Of a DNA stretch of 64,000 nt, positions 28,171 to 42,800 are shown piece by piece; positions within the stretch are counted from its first letter, which is position 1, and each line of letters opens with the position of its first letter. Made by a program: the position numbers and the translations under genes. Source of the stretch: Neobacillus bataviensis LMG 21833. GTDB taxonomy: Bacteria; Bacillota; Bacilli; Bacillales; Cytobacillaceae. Below the pieces are notes generated by a model. That model did no database searches. It was not told the DNA's origin and worked only from the letters and a program-made list of their open reading frames with translations. Location of the stretch: the NCBI RefSeq assembly GCF_000307875.1, contig NZ_AJLS01000059.1, positions 1 through 64,000 on the forward strand, read 5' to 3'.

Positions 28171-28479
28171 CTATTTATCTAAAACTTCACCGGATTTTGC
28201 TACGCGTACTTTCTTGCCATCAACCGTTTTGTAACCTACGCGAGTCGGGTTACCTGATTTAGGGTCGATAGGCATAACGTTTGATACATGAATTGGAGCC
28301 TCAAAACTGATAATTCCGCCTTGTGGATTCACTTGTGAAGGTTTAGAGTGTTTTTTCACGATGTTTACGCCTTCTACTAGTACACGGCTGTCTTTAGGAT
28401 AAGCTGCGAGGATTACGCCTGTTTTGCCTTTATCCTTGCCAGACATAACTCTGACTTTATCACCTTTTTTTACATGCAT
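28171..28479 (-). CDS. rplX: 50S ribosomal protein L24
   Basis: 102 residues from the ATG at 28479, which follows AAGGAGGTGCTTACTG; an upstream in-frame start lacks a ribosome binding site. The KOW motif ([17 protein letters not shown]) is at the N-terminus. L24 is one of the assembly initiators of the 50S subunit. Confidence 0.97.
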   Translation of the reverse strand: MHVKKGDKVRVMSGKDKGKTGVILAAYPKDSRVLVEGVNIVKKHSKPSQVNPQGGIISFEAPIHVSNVMPIDPKSGNPTRVGYKTVDGKKVRVAKSGEVLDK

Positions 28480-28515
28480 CAGTAAGCACCTCCTTAAAGG
28501 CAATTGATTTTAAAA

Positions 28516-28911
<396 letters not shown>

Positions 28912-28923
28912 TTATCCGAACAA

Positions 28924-29187
28924 TTAAATGATAACTGCTTTTTCTACTACTTCGACTAAACGGAAGCGTTTAGTAGCTGAAAGTGGGCGAGTTTCCATAA
29001 TACGTACTACATCGCCGATTTTAGCTTCGTTTTGCTCATCATGAGCTTTAAACTTTTTAGAGTACTTAACGCGTTTACCATATAAAGGATGCTTTTTATG
29101 TGTTTCGACAAGAACAGTAACGGTTTTATCCATTTTGTCAGAAACCACGCGTCCTGTGTAAACTTTGCGCTGGTTGCGTTCACTCAT
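28924..29187 (-). CDS. rpsQ: 30S ribosomal protein S17
   Basis: 87 residues, OB fold with [17 protein letters not shown] and [20 protein letters not shown] primary 16S-binding protein. 23 bases after rpmC. Confidence 0.98.
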   Translation of the reverse strand: MSERNQRKVYTGRVVSDKMDKTVTVLVETHKKHPLYGKRVKYSKKFKAHDEQNEAKIGDVVRIMETRPLSATKRFRLVEVVEKAVII

Positions 29188-29210
29188 TGTGTGAACCTCC
29201 TCTCAGGTAA

Positions 29211-29835
<625 letters not shown>

Positions 29836-29837
29836 AA

Positions 29838-30494
29838 TTATTTGCCTCCTTCCGCATTTTTCTTCTTAGTAGGAAGGATTTCTCCCTTATAGATCCACAC
29901 TTTTACGCCAAGCTTACCATAAGTGGTATCAGCCTCAGCAGTAGCATAGTCGATATCTGCACGAAGTGTATGAAGTGGAACAGTTCCTTCGCTATAATGT
30001 TCAGCACGAGCAATATCCGCTCCGCCAAGACGACCAGATACTTGTGTTTTGATACCTTTCGCACCAGCGCGCATTGCACGTTGAATAGCTTGCTTTTGTG
30101 CACGACGGAAAGATACACGGTTTTCTAATTGACGAGCAATATTTTCAGCAACTAGTTTCGCATCAAGATCAGCTCTCTTGATTTCAAGAATGTTGATGTG
30201 AACTCGTTTGCCAGTTAATTGGTTTAATGCTTTACGAAGTGCTTCCACTTCCGTACCGCCTTTACCGATTACCATACCAGGCTTAGCTGTATGGACTGTA
30301 ACGTTCACACGGTTAGCAGCACGTTCGATTTCTACTTTAGAAACAGAAGCATCTTTTAAACGTTTCGTGATATACTCACGAACTTTAAGGTCTTCGTGTA
30401 AAAGAGTAGCGAAGTCTTTACCTGCGTACCATTTAGATTCCCAATCACGGATGATTCCGATACGCAAACCGACTGGATTTACTTTTTGACCCAC
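29838..30494 (-). CDS. rpsC: 30S ribosomal protein S3
   Basis: 218 residues: KH type-2 domain with [16 protein letters not shown] and the C-terminal [17 protein letters not shown] block. S3 guards the mRNA entry channel. Three bases after rplV. Confidence 0.98.
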   Translation of the reverse strand: MGQKVNPVGLRIGIIRDWESKWYAGKDFATLLHEDLKVREYITKRLKDASVSKVEIERAANRVNVTVHTAKPGMVIGKGGTEVEALRKALNQLTGKRVHINILEIKRADLDAKLVAENIARQLENRVSFRRAQKQAIQRAMRAGAKGIKTQVSGRLGGADIARAEHYSEGTVPLHTLRADIDYATAEADTTYGKLGVKVWIYKGEILPTKKKNAEGGK

Positions 30495-30497
30495 AGC

Positions 30498-31135
<638 letters not shown>

Positions 31136-31195
31136 GAAGGAACCTCCCTTCGTGACTGTTCTACGGTTCTATCTGTGAACCGTAGGAAAGCCCCG

Positions 31196-32047
<852 letters not shown>

Positions 32048-32055
32048 TTAGGTTC

Positions 32056-32340
32056 TTATGCTTCAAAGAATTCAATTTCTTTGCTGTCAGCAGTTAATTT
32101 TACAATTGCTTTACGACGTTTGTTAGTGTATCCGCCGAATTTACCCATGCGTTTGAATTTACCTTTATAGTTCATGATGTTTACCTTGTCAACTTCAACG
32201 CCGAAGATTTCTGTAACAGCATCTTTGACTTGAGTTTTGTTGGCTCTAACATCAACTTCAAACGTATATTTCTTTTCAGCCATTAGGTCAGTAGAACGCT
32301 CAGTGATAACGGGGCGCTTAATGATATCGCGTGCATCCAT
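32056..32340 (-). CDS. rplW: 50S ribosomal protein L23
   Basis: 94 residues: [20 protein letters not shown] start region and the [19 protein letters not shown] loop. L23 is the main tunnel-exit docking site for trigger factor and SRP. Its ATG overlaps the rplD stop by one base. Confidence 0.98.
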   Translation of the reverse strand: MDARDIIKRPVITERSTDLMAEKKYTFEVDVRANKTQVKDAVTEIFGVEVDKVNIMNYKGKFKRMGKFGGYTNKRRKAIVKLTADSKEIEFFEA

Positions 32341-32963
32341 TATGCAAGCACCTCCTCTACTTTTTCAACCGCTGCTTTAGTCATGATTAATTGATCATGA
32401 TTGACAACGTCTAATACGTTGATTCCATCAGCTGTTACAACTGTTACTCCAGGGATGTTACGTGCAGATAATGCTACGTTTTCATCTAGATCAGCAGTAA
32501 CAATAAGTGCTTTCTTCTCGACAGAAAGGCCACCTAAAACTGATTTGAATTCTTTTGTTTTTGGAGCTTCGAAAGCTAGGCTTTCTAATACCAAAATGTT
32601 TTCTTCTAATACTTTAGAAGACAAAGCCGATTTAATCGCTAAACGGCGAACTTTTTTCGGTAATTTGTAGCTGTAACTGCGTGGTGTAGGACCGAAAACA
32701 GTACCACCTCCGCGCCATTGTGGAGAACGAATTGACCCTTGACGTGCACGGCCAGTTCCTTTTTGACGCCATGGTTTACGACCACCGCCGCGTACTTCAG
32801 AACGAATTTTTGTTTTATGAGTTCCTTGACGTAAAGAAGCTCTTTGCATCACAATCGCTTCGAATAATACGTGTTGATTAGGCTCAATACCAAAAACTGC
32901 TTCATTAAGTTCGATTTCACCAACTTGTGAACCGTTTTGGTTTAATAATGCTACTTTAGGCAT
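32340..32963 (-). CDS. rplD: 50S ribosomal protein L4
   Basis: 207 residues. The long tunnel loop ([20 protein letters not shown], then [10 protein letters not shown]) is intact. In E. coli L4 also represses the S10 operon; whether that holds here is not shown by the sequence. In B. subtilis L4 stabilises RNase E in other systems, not applicable here. Confidence 0.97.
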   Translation of the reverse strand: MPKVALLNQNGSQVGEIELNEAVFGIEPNQHVLFEAIVMQRASLRQGTHKTKIRSEVRGGGRKPWRQKGTGRARQGSIRSPQWRGGGTVFGPTPRSYSYKLPKKVRRLAIKSALSSKVLEENILVLESLAFEAPKTKEFKSVLGGLSVEKKALIVTADLDENVALSARNIPGVTVVTADGINVLDVVNHDQLIMTKAAVEKVEEVLA

Positions 32964-32992
32964 TCCTTTGTTCCTCCTTTCTTAAAAGGTAA

Positions 32993-33619
32993 TTATGCTT
33001 TAACCGCACCTTTAATTTTTAGTAATGCTTTTCTAGCACCTGGTACGTTACCTTTGATTAAAAGCAAGTTGCGTTCTGTGTCAACCTTAACGATTTCAAG
33101 GTTTTGAACTGTAACTTGATCTCCACCCATGCGTCCTGGTAATAATTTACCTTTGAATACACGGTTTGGAGCAACAGGTCCCATTGAACCAGGGCGACGA
33201 TGATAACGTGAACCGTGAGCCATTGGACCGCGAGATTGTCCGTGGCGTTTAATTACACCTTGGAAACCTTTACCCTTTGAGATTCCTGTTACATCTACGA
33301 TATCGCCTGCAGCGAAAATATCAACTTTGACTTCTTGACCAACTTCATATGCTGCTAAGTCGTCTCCGCGGAATTCGCGAATGAAGCGCTTAGGAGCAGT
33401 ATTTGCTTTTGCAACGTGGCCTTTTTCAGGTTTGTTAGATAACTTTTCACGTTTGTCTTCAAAACCAACTTGAACAGAAACATATCCGTCGCTATCAACT
33501 GATTTCTTTTGAAGAACTACGTTTGGAGCTACTTCAACTACTGTTACAGGGATTAAGTTGCCGTTTTCTGCAAATACTTGAGTCATACCAATCTTTCTTC
33601 CTAAGATTCCTTTGGTCAT
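32993..33619 (-). CDS. rplC: 50S ribosomal protein L3
   Basis: 208 residues from the ATG at 33619 (AGGAGG ten bases upstream); an in-frame GTG three codons earlier is too close to the ribosome binding site. Marks: [14 protein letters not shown] and the tip loop [18 protein letters not shown] close to the peptidyl transferase centre. Confidence 0.97.
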   Translation of the reverse strand: MTKGILGRKIGMTQVFAENGNLIPVTVVEVAPNVVLQKKSVDSDGYVSVQVGFEDKREKLSNKPEKGHVAKANTAPKRFIREFRGDDLAAYEVGQEVKVDIFAAGDIVDVTGISKGKGFQGVIKRHGQSRGPMAHGSRYHRRPGSMGPVAPNRVFKGKLLPGRMGGDQVTVQNLEIVKVDTERNLLLIKGNVPGARKALLKIKGAVKA

Positions 33620-33658
33620 GTAAGTCACACCTCCTGAATATTGTTTTATTTATCTTGA

Positions 33659-34095
<437 letters not shown>

Positions 34096-34101
34096 TTGTC
34101 T

Positions 34102-34130
34102 ATTATACATAAAACATAAATCAAACGCAA
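34102..34130 (-). promoter_or_regulatory. S10 operon promoter, proximal (sigma-A)
   Basis: On the minus strand TTGCGT (34125-34130), a 17-base spacer and TATAAT (34102-34107). Confidence 0.75.
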
Positions 34131-34178
34131 CATTTATTACGATTATTTTTTTACGTTTCTGTGCTGAACACTTTTACT

Positions 34179-34207
34179 ATTATAAAGGCTGAAGTTCATG
34201 TTTACAA
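34179..34207 (-). promoter_or_regulatory. S10 operon promoter, distal (sigma-A)
   Basis: On the minus strand TTGTAA (34202-34207), a 17-base spacer and TATAAT (34179-34184), 77 bases upstream of the proximal promoter. Tandem promoters are in keeping with high ribosomal expression. Confidence 0.65.
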
Positions 34208-34314
34208 CACTTAAATCAAATCTCCAGAAATCTCCTAATTAGAATAGCAGAATGTTTCACAGAGTCAGCACAATTATATATATAGAAGAAACCCGTTATT
34301 ATGCAATGGCTTAT

Positions 34315-34480
34315 TTCTAAAAGATTATTGTTTTTGTTATTGGCTTTGCGAAATCAAACTATTGATTGCGGTTGATGGAGCGGAAGGTGCAGGCACCTGC
34401 GGGAGCAGCGGGACAAGTGACCTTCCTTGAGCGAAGATCAAACAATCTAGTTCATTAGAAACAAGGTTTACGAAAACAGC
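34315..34480. repeat. Long intergenic repeat, copy A
   Basis: About 166 bases that align with 34698-34871: shared blocks include TTCTAAAAGATTAT, GGCTTTG(C/T)GAAA, CAAACTATTGAT, GGTTGAT(T)GGAGCGGAA, GGAGC-GCGGG and GTTTACGAAAACAGC. The middle part (TGGAGCGGAAGGTGCAGG, CACCTGCGGGAGCAGCGGGA) resembles a sequence I recall as dispersed in many Bacillaceae genomes. No coding potential is apparent. Confidence 0.75.
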
Positions 34481-34497
34481 CTTTAAACATCACCTGA

Positions 34498-34681
34498 TTA
34501 GTCCTTCATCAGGGCTATGAAGGACTAATCTTTTAAATATCACCGAGTTTTGTCCTTCATCAACGCTATGAAGGACTAATCTTTTAAATATTGCCGGGAT
34601 TTGTCCTTCATCGACGCTATGAAGGACTAATCTTTTAAATATTGCCGAGTTTAGTCCTTCATCAACACTATGAAGGACTAA
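34498..34681. repeat. Tandem hairpin array, 51-bp period (array 2)
   Basis: Four palindromes whose arms GTCCTTCAT start at 34501, 34552, 34603 and 34654 (exactly 51 bases apart), each with a seven-base loop and the arm ATGAAGGAC, then TAATCTTT. Spacers are 26 bases and end in CCGAGTTTT or a close variant. Arm length, loop length, spacer length and period equal those of array 1 at 11441-11690. It lies between the two long repeat copies A and B, in the gap between tuf and the S10 promoters. Confidence 0.9.
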
Positions 34682-34697
34682 TCTTTAAAAAAGGTTT

Positions 34698-34871
34698 TTC
34701 TAAAAGATTATCTCTATTGTAATAGGCTTTGTGAAAACAAACTATTGATAAGTGGTTGATTGGAGCGGAAAATACAAGACTCTTAGGGGGAGCGGGTAGA
34801 GGTGAGCATCCTAGAGGGGAAATCAACAACATTGATTTTTGATAAATAAAAACAGAGTTTACGAAAACAGC
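34698..34871. repeat. Long intergenic repeat, copy B
   Basis: Second copy, same orientation as copy A, more diverged in its middle (GGAGCGGAAAATAC, GGGGGAGCGGGTAGAGGTGA). Together A and B bracket the hairpin array. Confidence 0.75.
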
Positions 34872-34880
34872 TTAGGCAAT

Positions 34881-34916
34881 AAAAAAAGCAGGTGGATCGT
34901 CACCCACCTGCTTTTT
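34881..34916 (-). terminator. Terminator of the str operon after tuf
   Basis: On the minus strand AAAGCAGGTGGGTGA and its partner CCACCTGCTTTTTTT form a strong stem (arms AGCAGGTGG/CCACCTGCT) followed by seven U. It directly follows tuf. Confidence 0.92.
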
Positions 34917-34925
34917 CTATATTAA

Positions 34926-36113
34926 TTACTCTTGGATTGTTGTGATTGAACCTGAACCAACTGTACGTCCGCCTTCACGAATAGAGAACTTAGTTCCTTC
35001 TTCGATAGCAACTGGAGCGATTAGTTCAACAGTCATTTCAATGTGATCGCCAGGCATAACCATTTCTACGCCTTCTGGAAGATTACAAATACCAGTAATA
35101 TCAGAAGTACGGAAATAGAATTGTGGGCGATAGTTTGAGAAGAATGGAGTATGACGTCCGCCTTCTTCTTTAGATAAAACGTAAACTTGTGCTTTGAACT
35201 TTGTGTGTGGAGTGATGGATTTTGGCTTAGCCAAAACTTGTCCACGCTCGATTTCTTCACGAGCTACACCACGAAGAAGGGCACCAATGTTGTCACCAGC
35301 TTCAGCAAAGTCAAGAAGCTTACGGAACATTTCTACACCTGTTACAGTAGTAGATTTTGGCTCTTCAGTGAAACCAACGATTTCAACTACGTCACCAACT
35401 TTAACTACACCACGCTCAACACGTCCTGTAGCAACTGTTCCACGACCAGTAATTGAGAATACATCCTCAACTGGCATCATGAAAGGCTTGTCAGTGTCAC
35501 GAGTTGGAGTTGGGATGAATTCGTCAACAGCAGTCATAAGCTCAAGAACTTTCTCTTCCCAAGCAGCTTCGCCTTCTAATGCTTTAAGAGCAGAACCTTT
35601 GATAACTGGAGTGTCATCGCCAGGGAAATCGTATTCAGTTAATAGATCACGAATTTCCATTTCTACTAATTCAAGAAGTTCTTCGTCGTCAACCATATCA
35701 CACTTGTTCATGAAAACAACTAGGTATGGAACACCTACTTGACGAGAAAGAAGGATATGCTCACGAGTTTGTGGCATTGGGCCATCAGTTGCAGATACTA
35801 CTAAGATACCGCCGTCCATTTGTGCAGCACCAGTGATCATGTTTTTAACATAGTCAGCGTGTCCTGGGCAGTCTACGTGTGCGTAGTGACGTGCATCTGT
35901 TTCATACTCAACGTGTGAAGTAGAGATTGTGATACCACGCTCTTTTTCTTCTGGAGCTCCGTCGATTTGATCGTATCCGCGAGCTTCTGCTTTACCTGTT
36001 TTAGCAAGAACAGAAGTGATTGCAGCTGTTAAAGTAGTTTTACCATGGTCAACGTGTCCGATTGTACCAATGTTAACGTGTGGCTTTGAACGGTCGAATT
36101 TAGCTTTTGCCAT
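34926..36113 (-). CDS. tuf: Elongation factor Tu
   Basis: 395 residues. G-domain motifs [17 protein letters not shown] and NKCDM, then two beta-barrel domains. It brings aminoacyl-tRNA to the ribosome. Codon choice is strongly biased, as for very highly expressed genes. Last gene of the str operon, 128 bases after fusA with a striking hairpin in between. Confidence 0.99.
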   Translation of the reverse strand: MAKAKFDRSKPHVNIGTIGHVDHGKTTLTAAITSVLAKTGKAEARGYDQIDGAPEEKERGITISTSHVEYETDARHYAHVDCPGHADYVKNMITGAAQMDGGILVVSATDGPMPQTREHILLSRQVGVPYLVVFMNKCDMVDDEELLELVEMEIRDLLTEYDFPGDDTPVIKGSALKALEGEAAWEEKVLELMTAVDEFIPTPTRDTDKPFMMPVEDVFSITGRGTVATGRVERGVVKVGDVVEIVGFTEEPKSTTVTGVEMFRKLLDFAEAGDNIGALLRGVAREEIERGQVLAKPKSITPHTKFKAQVYVLSKEEGGRHTPFFSNYRPQFYFRTSDITGICNLPEGVEMVMPGDHIEMTVELIAPVAIEEGTKFSIREGGRTVGSGSITTIQE

Positions 36114-36155
36114 TTGGAAAATCCTCCTTTGGATTATAAAAGTTTAAGTATATTT

Positions 36156-36200
36156 TATAGAAACTGTGATAATGGTTGTCCATATTTCACAGTTTCTATA
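36156..36200. promoter_or_regulatory. 14-base-pair hairpin between fusA and tuf
   Basis: TATAGAAACTGTGA (36156-36169) and TCACAGTTTCTATA (36187-36200) are perfect reverse complements around a 17-base loop. In the minus-strand transcript no U-tract follows, so it does not look like a terminator. It may be an RNase site, stability element or protein-binding site that sets tuf mRNA level. Confidence 0.7.
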
Positions 36201-36241
36201 CTTACATTAGTAGTTATACTTTAAAGATTGGTGAAAATCAA

Positions 36242-38323
36242 TTATTCACCTTTATTTTTTTTGATGATTTCTTCAGAAATTGATTTTGGTACTTCTTCAT
36301 AGTGATCAAAGTGCATGGAGAATACTCCACGGCCTTGTGTGCTTGAACGAAGTGCTGTTGCATAACCAAACATTTCTGATAGTGGAACCATTGAACGAAC
36401 TACTTGAGCATTACCACGAGCATCCATTCCTTCAACGCGGCCACGGCGTGCAGTGATTTGTCCCATGATATCACCAAGATATTCTTCTGGGATTACAACC
36501 TCTACCCTCATGACAGGTTCAAGGATACATGGTTGACATTTTGTAGCAGCATTTTTAAGAGCCATAGAAGCAGCAATCTTAAACGCCATTTCAGAGGAGT
36601 CAACATCATGGTAAGATCCGTCGAACAATCTTGCTTTAATATCCACTAATGGATAGCCAGCAAGAACACCGCGACCTAATGAATCTTCTAGTCCAGCTTG
36701 AACAGCAGGGATGTATTCACGAGGAACTACACCACCGACAATACCGTTTTCGAATTCGAAGCCTTTACCAGCTTCATTTGGTGAAAATTCGATCCAAACG
36801 TGTCCGTATTGTCCGCGTCCACCAGATTGACGTGCAAACTTACCTTCAACTTGCGCTGAACCTTTGAAAGTCTCACGGTATGCAACCTGTGGAGCACCTA
36901 CGTTAGCTTCAACCTTAAATTCACGACGCATACGATCAACAATGATATCAAGGTGAAGTTCACCCATTCCGGCAATAATTACTTGTCCAGTTTCCTGGTC
37001 AGTGTGTGCGCGGAATGTCGGATCTTCTTCTTGAAGTTTTTGTAATGCAGTCGTCATTTTGTCTTGGTCTGCTTTTGATTTTGGTTCAACTGAAAGTTCA
37101 ATTACTGGCTCAGGGAATTGCATTGACTCAAGGATGACAAGGTTTTTGTCATCACATAGTGTGTCACCAGTAGTTGTATCTTTCAGACCTACAGCTGCAG
37201 CAATGTCACCAGCAAAAACCTTTGAGATTTCTTGACGGCTGTTTGCATGCATTTGCAGGATACGTCCGATACGTTCACGCTTGCCTTTAGTTGAGTTTTG
37301 GACATATGATCCAGACTCTAAAGTACCAGAGTAAACGCGGAAGAACGTTAATTTACCAACATAAGGATCTGTCATAACTTTGAACGCAAGAGCTGAGAAT
37401 GGCTCTTCATCATCTGAATGACGTTCAACAATTACTTCTTCATCATCCACATCATGACCTTTAATTGCAGGTACATCTAATGGGGATGGAAGATAATCGA
37501 TGACAGCGTCCAACATTAATTGAACACCTTTGTTTTTGAAAGCCGATCCACAGATAACAGGGTAGAATTCAACATTAACAGTACCTTTACGAATTCCAGC
37601 TTTAAGCTCTTCCTTCGTAATTTCTTCACCACTAAGGTATTTCTCCATTAATTCTTCATCTAATTCCGCAACTGCTTCTACTAATTTTTCACGGTACTCT
37701 TCAGCAAGTTCACGGTGTTCCTCCGGAATTTCACCCACTTCAATATCAGTACCTAAATCGTTGCCGTAAAATACGGCATTCATTTCCACGAGGTCAATGA
37801 TTCCTGAAAATTGATCTTCAGCACCGATTGGTAACTGAATTGGGTGTGCATTCGCTTGCAAGCGATCATGGATTGTTCCTACAGAATATAGGAAGTCAGC
37901 TCCAATTTTGTCCATCTTGTTTACGAATACAACACGTGGTACTCCGTAAGTTGTTGCTTGACGCCAAACTGTTTCAGTTTGTGGCTCAACACCTGATTGT
38001 GCATCTAGTACGGCTACCGCACCATCAAGAACACGTAGGGAACGTTCAACTTCAACTGTGAAGTCTACGTGTCCTGGTGTGTCGATGATGTTTACGCGGT
38101 GATTTTTCCATGCTGCAGTTGTTGCTGCGGAAGTGATTGTGATTCCGCGTTCTTGTTCCTGCTCCATCCAGTCCATCTGAGATGCACCTTCGTGTGTTTC
38201 ACCGATTTTATGAATCTTACCAGTGTAATAAAGGACACGCTCAGTGGTCGTCGTTTTACCAGCATCAATGTGTGCCATGATACCGATATTACGAGTGTTT
38301 TCTAAGGAGAACTCTCTTGCCAT
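36242..38323 (-). CDS. fusA: Elongation factor G
   Basis: 693 residues, full length. G-domain motifs [17 protein letters not shown] and NKMDK; later domains carry [15 protein letters not shown]. It drives translocation and, with RRF, ribosome recycling. 50 bases after rpsG. Confidence 0.98.
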   Translation of the reverse strand: MAREFSLENTRNIGIMAHIDAGKTTTTERVLYYTGKIHKIGETHEGASQMDWMEQEQERGITITSAATTAAWKNHRVNIIDTPGHVDFTVEVERSLRVLDGAVAVLDAQSGVEPQTETVWRQATTYGVPRVVFVNKMDKIGADFLYSVGTIHDRLQANAHPIQLPIGAEDQFSGIIDLVEMNAVFYGNDLGTDIEVGEIPEEHRELAEEYREKLVEAVAELDEELMEKYLSGEEITKEELKAGIRKGTVNVEFYPVICGSAFKNKGVQLMLDAVIDYLPSPLDVPAIKGHDVDDEEVIVERHSDDEEPFSALAFKVMTDPYVGKLTFFRVYSGTLESGSYVQNSTKGKRERIGRILQMHANSRQEISKVFAGDIAAAVGLKDTTTGDTLCDDKNLVILESMQFPEPVIELSVEPKSKADQDKMTTALQKLQEEDPTFRAHTDQETGQVIIAGMGELHLDIIVDRMRREFKVEANVGAPQVAYRETFKGSAQVEGKFARQSGGRGQYGHVWIEFSPNEAGKGFEFENGIVGGVVPREYIPAVQAGLEDSLGRGVLAGYPLVDIKARLFDGSYHDVDSSEMAFKIAASMALKNAATKCQPCILEPVMRVEVVIPEEYLGDIMGQITARRGRVEGMDARGNAQVVRSMVPLSEMFGYATALRSSTQGRGVFSMHFDHYEEVPKSISEEIIKKNKGE

Positions 38324-38373
38324 TGGGTCTTTCTCCTTCCTAGTATGAAAGTGTTTTTATATTGAAGGTTAAA

Positions 38374-38874
<501 letters not shown>

Positions 38875-38883
38875 TTAGAATAA

Positions 38884-39321
<438 letters not shown>

Positions 39322-39410
39322 TCATTATTTGTAAGTCCACACATCCAGGTGGTTCATTTTTTTGCAAAAAACAAAGTTCTTGCAGACTTCTCTATCTACA
39401 AAAACAGTTT

Positions 39411-39659
39411 TTAACGGATAATTGCAACGGCTGCTGCACCCACTTCAATCCCACATGCTTTGCCGAGCTTTTTCATCGAATCAACATATAGAACCGGAAC
39501 ATCGAACAAGTTAGCCTCTGCAACAACTTTTGCTGTAACCTTTGGTTCAGCATCATTTGCTACGACTAATTCTTGTACTTGACCATCCTTAAGTGCTTTA
39601 ACCGTTTGTTTTGTTCCTATAACGACTTTCTGTGCCTGTAATACTTTTTCATAAGACAT
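39411..39659 (-). CDS. ybxF: L7Ae-family ribosomal protein YbxF
   Basis: 82 residues of the L7Ae/L30e/S12e kink-turn RNA-binding family ([20 protein letters not shown], then [20 protein letters not shown]). B. subtilis YbxF binds kink-turns and associates with ribosomes. It begins the transcript that starts at the promoter 39705-39733 and leads into rpsL. Confidence 0.92.
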   Translation of the reverse strand: MSYEKVLQAQKVVIGTKQTVKALKDGQVQELVVANDAEPKVTAKVVAEANLFDVPVLYVDSMKKLGKACGIEVGAAAVAIIR

Positions 39660-39704
39660 CGTTCATATCCTCCAAAGTATCAGGTGAATAGGAGCACCTT
39701 TGAT

Positions 39705-39733
39705 ATAGTAACATCTTAATAAAAAGATGTCAA
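39705..39733 (-). promoter_or_regulatory. str operon promoter with an internal inverted repeat
   Basis: On the minus strand TTGACA (39728-39733), a 17-base spacer and TACTAT (39705-39710). The spacer contains a 7-base inverted repeat ACATCTT/AAGATGT (39711-39730, reaching into the -35), positioned where a dimeric regulator could bind. Confidence 0.75.
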
Positions 39734-39781
39734 CCGATGTTTTTACTTTTTTATACAAACAAAGTATATTCTCTTAAAATA

Positions 39782-39809
39782 CGGTACCTGCTTTTGATCG
39801 CAGGTACCG
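39782..39809 (-). terminator. Terminator after rpoC
   Basis: Perfect 10-base arms CGGTACCTGC/GCAGGTACCG, followed on the minus strand by TATTTTAAGAG. It is 10 bases after the rpoC stop and separates rpoBC from the str operon. Confidence 0.75.
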
Positions 39810-39819
39810 CGAAATTCAC

Positions 39820-42800
39820 TTAGTCAATTGCCACTGTTTCTTCTGAAGTTGTATCACGAAGGACTGGCTCCGCTTTACGGTAGCGCTGCATTCCTGTCCC
39901 AGCTGGAACGAGTTTACCAATGATAACATTTTCCTTCAAGCCGAGTAATTCATCGCGCTTGCCTTTGATCGCCGCATCAGTAAGAACTCTCGTTGTTTCC
40001 TGGAATGATGCTGCAGACAAGAATGAATCAGTTTCAAGTGACGCTTTTGTAATACCAAGTAATACTGGACGTCCTGTTGCCGGTAATTTACCAGCAAGCA
40101 ATGCTTTTTCGTTTGCATCGGTAAACTGGTGAATATCAAGGAGTGTACCTGGAAGCACATCCGTTTCACCTGCATCGCTTACCCGAATTTTACGGAGCAT
40201 TTGACGAACCATTACTTCGACGTGTTTATCGCCAATTTCTACCCCTTGCATGCGGTAAACTTTTTGTACTTCACGCAATAGGTACTCTTGAACAGATGTC
40301 ACGTCTTTTACTTTAATTAATTCCTTCGGATCAATCGAACCTTCTGTTAGTTCTTGACCGCGTTCAACATGGTCATTAACTGCCACTTTCACGCGTGCTG
40401 TATATGGTGCATTGTAGGTACGAGATTCAACCTCGCCCTGAACCACGATTTCATGCTGGCGGTCTTTTCCTTCGTTAATGCCAACAACGACACCCTCAAT
40501 TTCAGTAATAACAGCTTGACCTTTAGGGTTACGTGCTTCAAAAATCTCTTGGATACGCGGTAAACCTTGAGTAATATCGTCTCCAGCAACCCCGCCTGTA
40601 TGGAACGTACGCATGGTTAACTGCGTTCCTGGCTCACCGATTGATTGGGCAGCAATAATACCAACTGCTTCGCCGACTTCAACCTCTTGACCGGTTGCCA
40701 AGTTGCGTCCATAACACTTCTTACATACGCCATGACGAGTATTACATGTAAATGCAGAGCGAATTTTTACTTCTTCAATTCCTGCTCCGACAATCACTTC
40801 GGCTAAATCTTCAGTAATCAGTCCGTTTTCAGGAACGAGTACTTCTTTTGTTTCAGGATGCTTGATAGCTTTACGTGCATAACGGCCAATTAAGCGTTCA
40901 TCTAATCCTTCGATGATTTCTGTACCGTCTTTTAAGGCACTGATGATAAATCCTCTATCGGTACCACAATCGTCTTCACGAACAATGACATCCTGAGCCA
41001 CATCTACAAGACGGCGGGTCAAGTATCCAGAGTCAGCTGTTTTAAGTGCGGTATCGGCAAGACCTTTACGAGCACCGTGTGTTGAGATAAAGTACTCTAA
41101 CACTGTTAATCCTTCACGGAAACTTGATTTGATCGGTAATTCGATAATCCGTCCAGCCGGGTTGGCCATCAAACCACGCATACCCGCAAGCTGCGTAAAG
41201 TTAGAGGCGTTACCACGGGCACCGGAATCACTCATCATAAAGATTGGATTCGTTTTATTCAAGGATTTCATCAGTTTCCCTTGAATGGTGTCTTTTGCCG
41301 CACTCCAGATGGCAATAACGCGATCGTATCGCTCGTCTTCCGTAATTAAACCACGTCTGAATTGCTTCATTACGTTATCTACTTTACCTTGGGCATCATG
41401 GAGAATTTGCTGCTTTTCTCCCAATACGACGATATCAGCTACACCAACGGTAATACCTGCCTTAGTAGAATGTTTAAATCCTAAGTCCTTCATCCGGTCA
41501 AGCATTTTAGACGTTTCGGTAATTTTGAAACGTTTGAATACTTCCGCAATGATATTTCCAAGGATTTTCTTTTTAAACGGATCGATCAATGGCATTTCTT
41601 TAATCTTCGCCTTGATGTCCTCGCCTTTTTCAACAAAATACTTCTCAGGTGTCTCGACTTCTAAATTATGTCTTGTCGGTTCATTGATATATGGGAATGA
41701 CTTCGGAAGAATTTCGTTAAAAATAAGCTTACCAACAGTTGTGATTAATAGCTTATTATTTTGTTCTTCGGTAAAAGTTTCATTTCCTAGTGAACCGGCA
41801 TGGACAGCGACACGTGTATGATAATGGACATATCCATTTTGATAGGCAAGGATGGCTTCGCTTGTATCTTTAAAAATCATCCCCTCACCGACAGTACCTT
41901 CACGCTCTAAGGTCAAGTAATAGTTACCTAATACCATATCCTGAGAAGGAGTAACAACCGGCTTCCCATCTTTAGGGTTCAAGATGTTTTGAGCTGCAAG
42001 CATCAAGAGACGAGCTTCCGCCTGTGCTTCTGATGAAAGTGGCACGTGAACAGCCATTTGGTCACCATCGAAGTCCGCGTTATATGCCGTACATACAAGA
42101 GGATGGAGGCGGATTGCCCGGCCTTCAACAAGTGTTGGTTCAAATGCCTGAATTCCTAATCTATGCAATGTAGGGGCACGGTTTAATAGAACCGGATGCT
42201 CTCTGATTACATCTTCAAGCACGTCCCATACATCTGGAGATACCCGTTCAATTTTACGTTTTGCTGATTTAATGTTGTGAGCTAATCCTTTTTCAACAAG
42301 CTCTTTCATCACAAACGGCTTGAATAATTCCAACGCCATTTCTTTTGGAAGACCACATTGGTACATTTTTAAATTCGGACCTACAACGATAACGGAACGG
42401 CCGGAATAGTCAACCCGTTTACCTAGTAAGTTCTGACGGAAACGACCTTGTTTTCCTTTTAACATATGTGAAAGTGATTTCAACGGACGGTTACCAGGAC
42501 CCGTAACCGGGCGACCGCGGCGGCCATTATCAATCAAGGCATCTACCGCTTCCTGAAGCATCCGCTTTTCGTTCTGTACGATAATGCTTGGTGCGCCAAG
42601 GTCTAACAAACGCTTTAAGCGGTTGTTACGGTTGATCACACGGCGATATAGGTCATTTAAATCTGATGTCGCAAATCGTCCTCCATCCAATTGAACCATT
42701 GGACGAAGTTCTGGAGGAATAACCGGCAGCACATCAAGAATCATCCATGATGGCTCATTTCCTGAATTACGGAATGCTTCCAGCACTTCAAGACGTTTAA

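Noticed and set aside
35194-35742. Long plus-strand frame opposite tuf (182 codons)
   Set aside because: It is antisense to a highly biased gene, low in complexity (S/T/R rich) and lacks a ribosome binding site.
41285-41821. Plus-strand frame of 178 codons inside rpoC
   Set aside because: Antisense shadow of rpoC with no independent signal.
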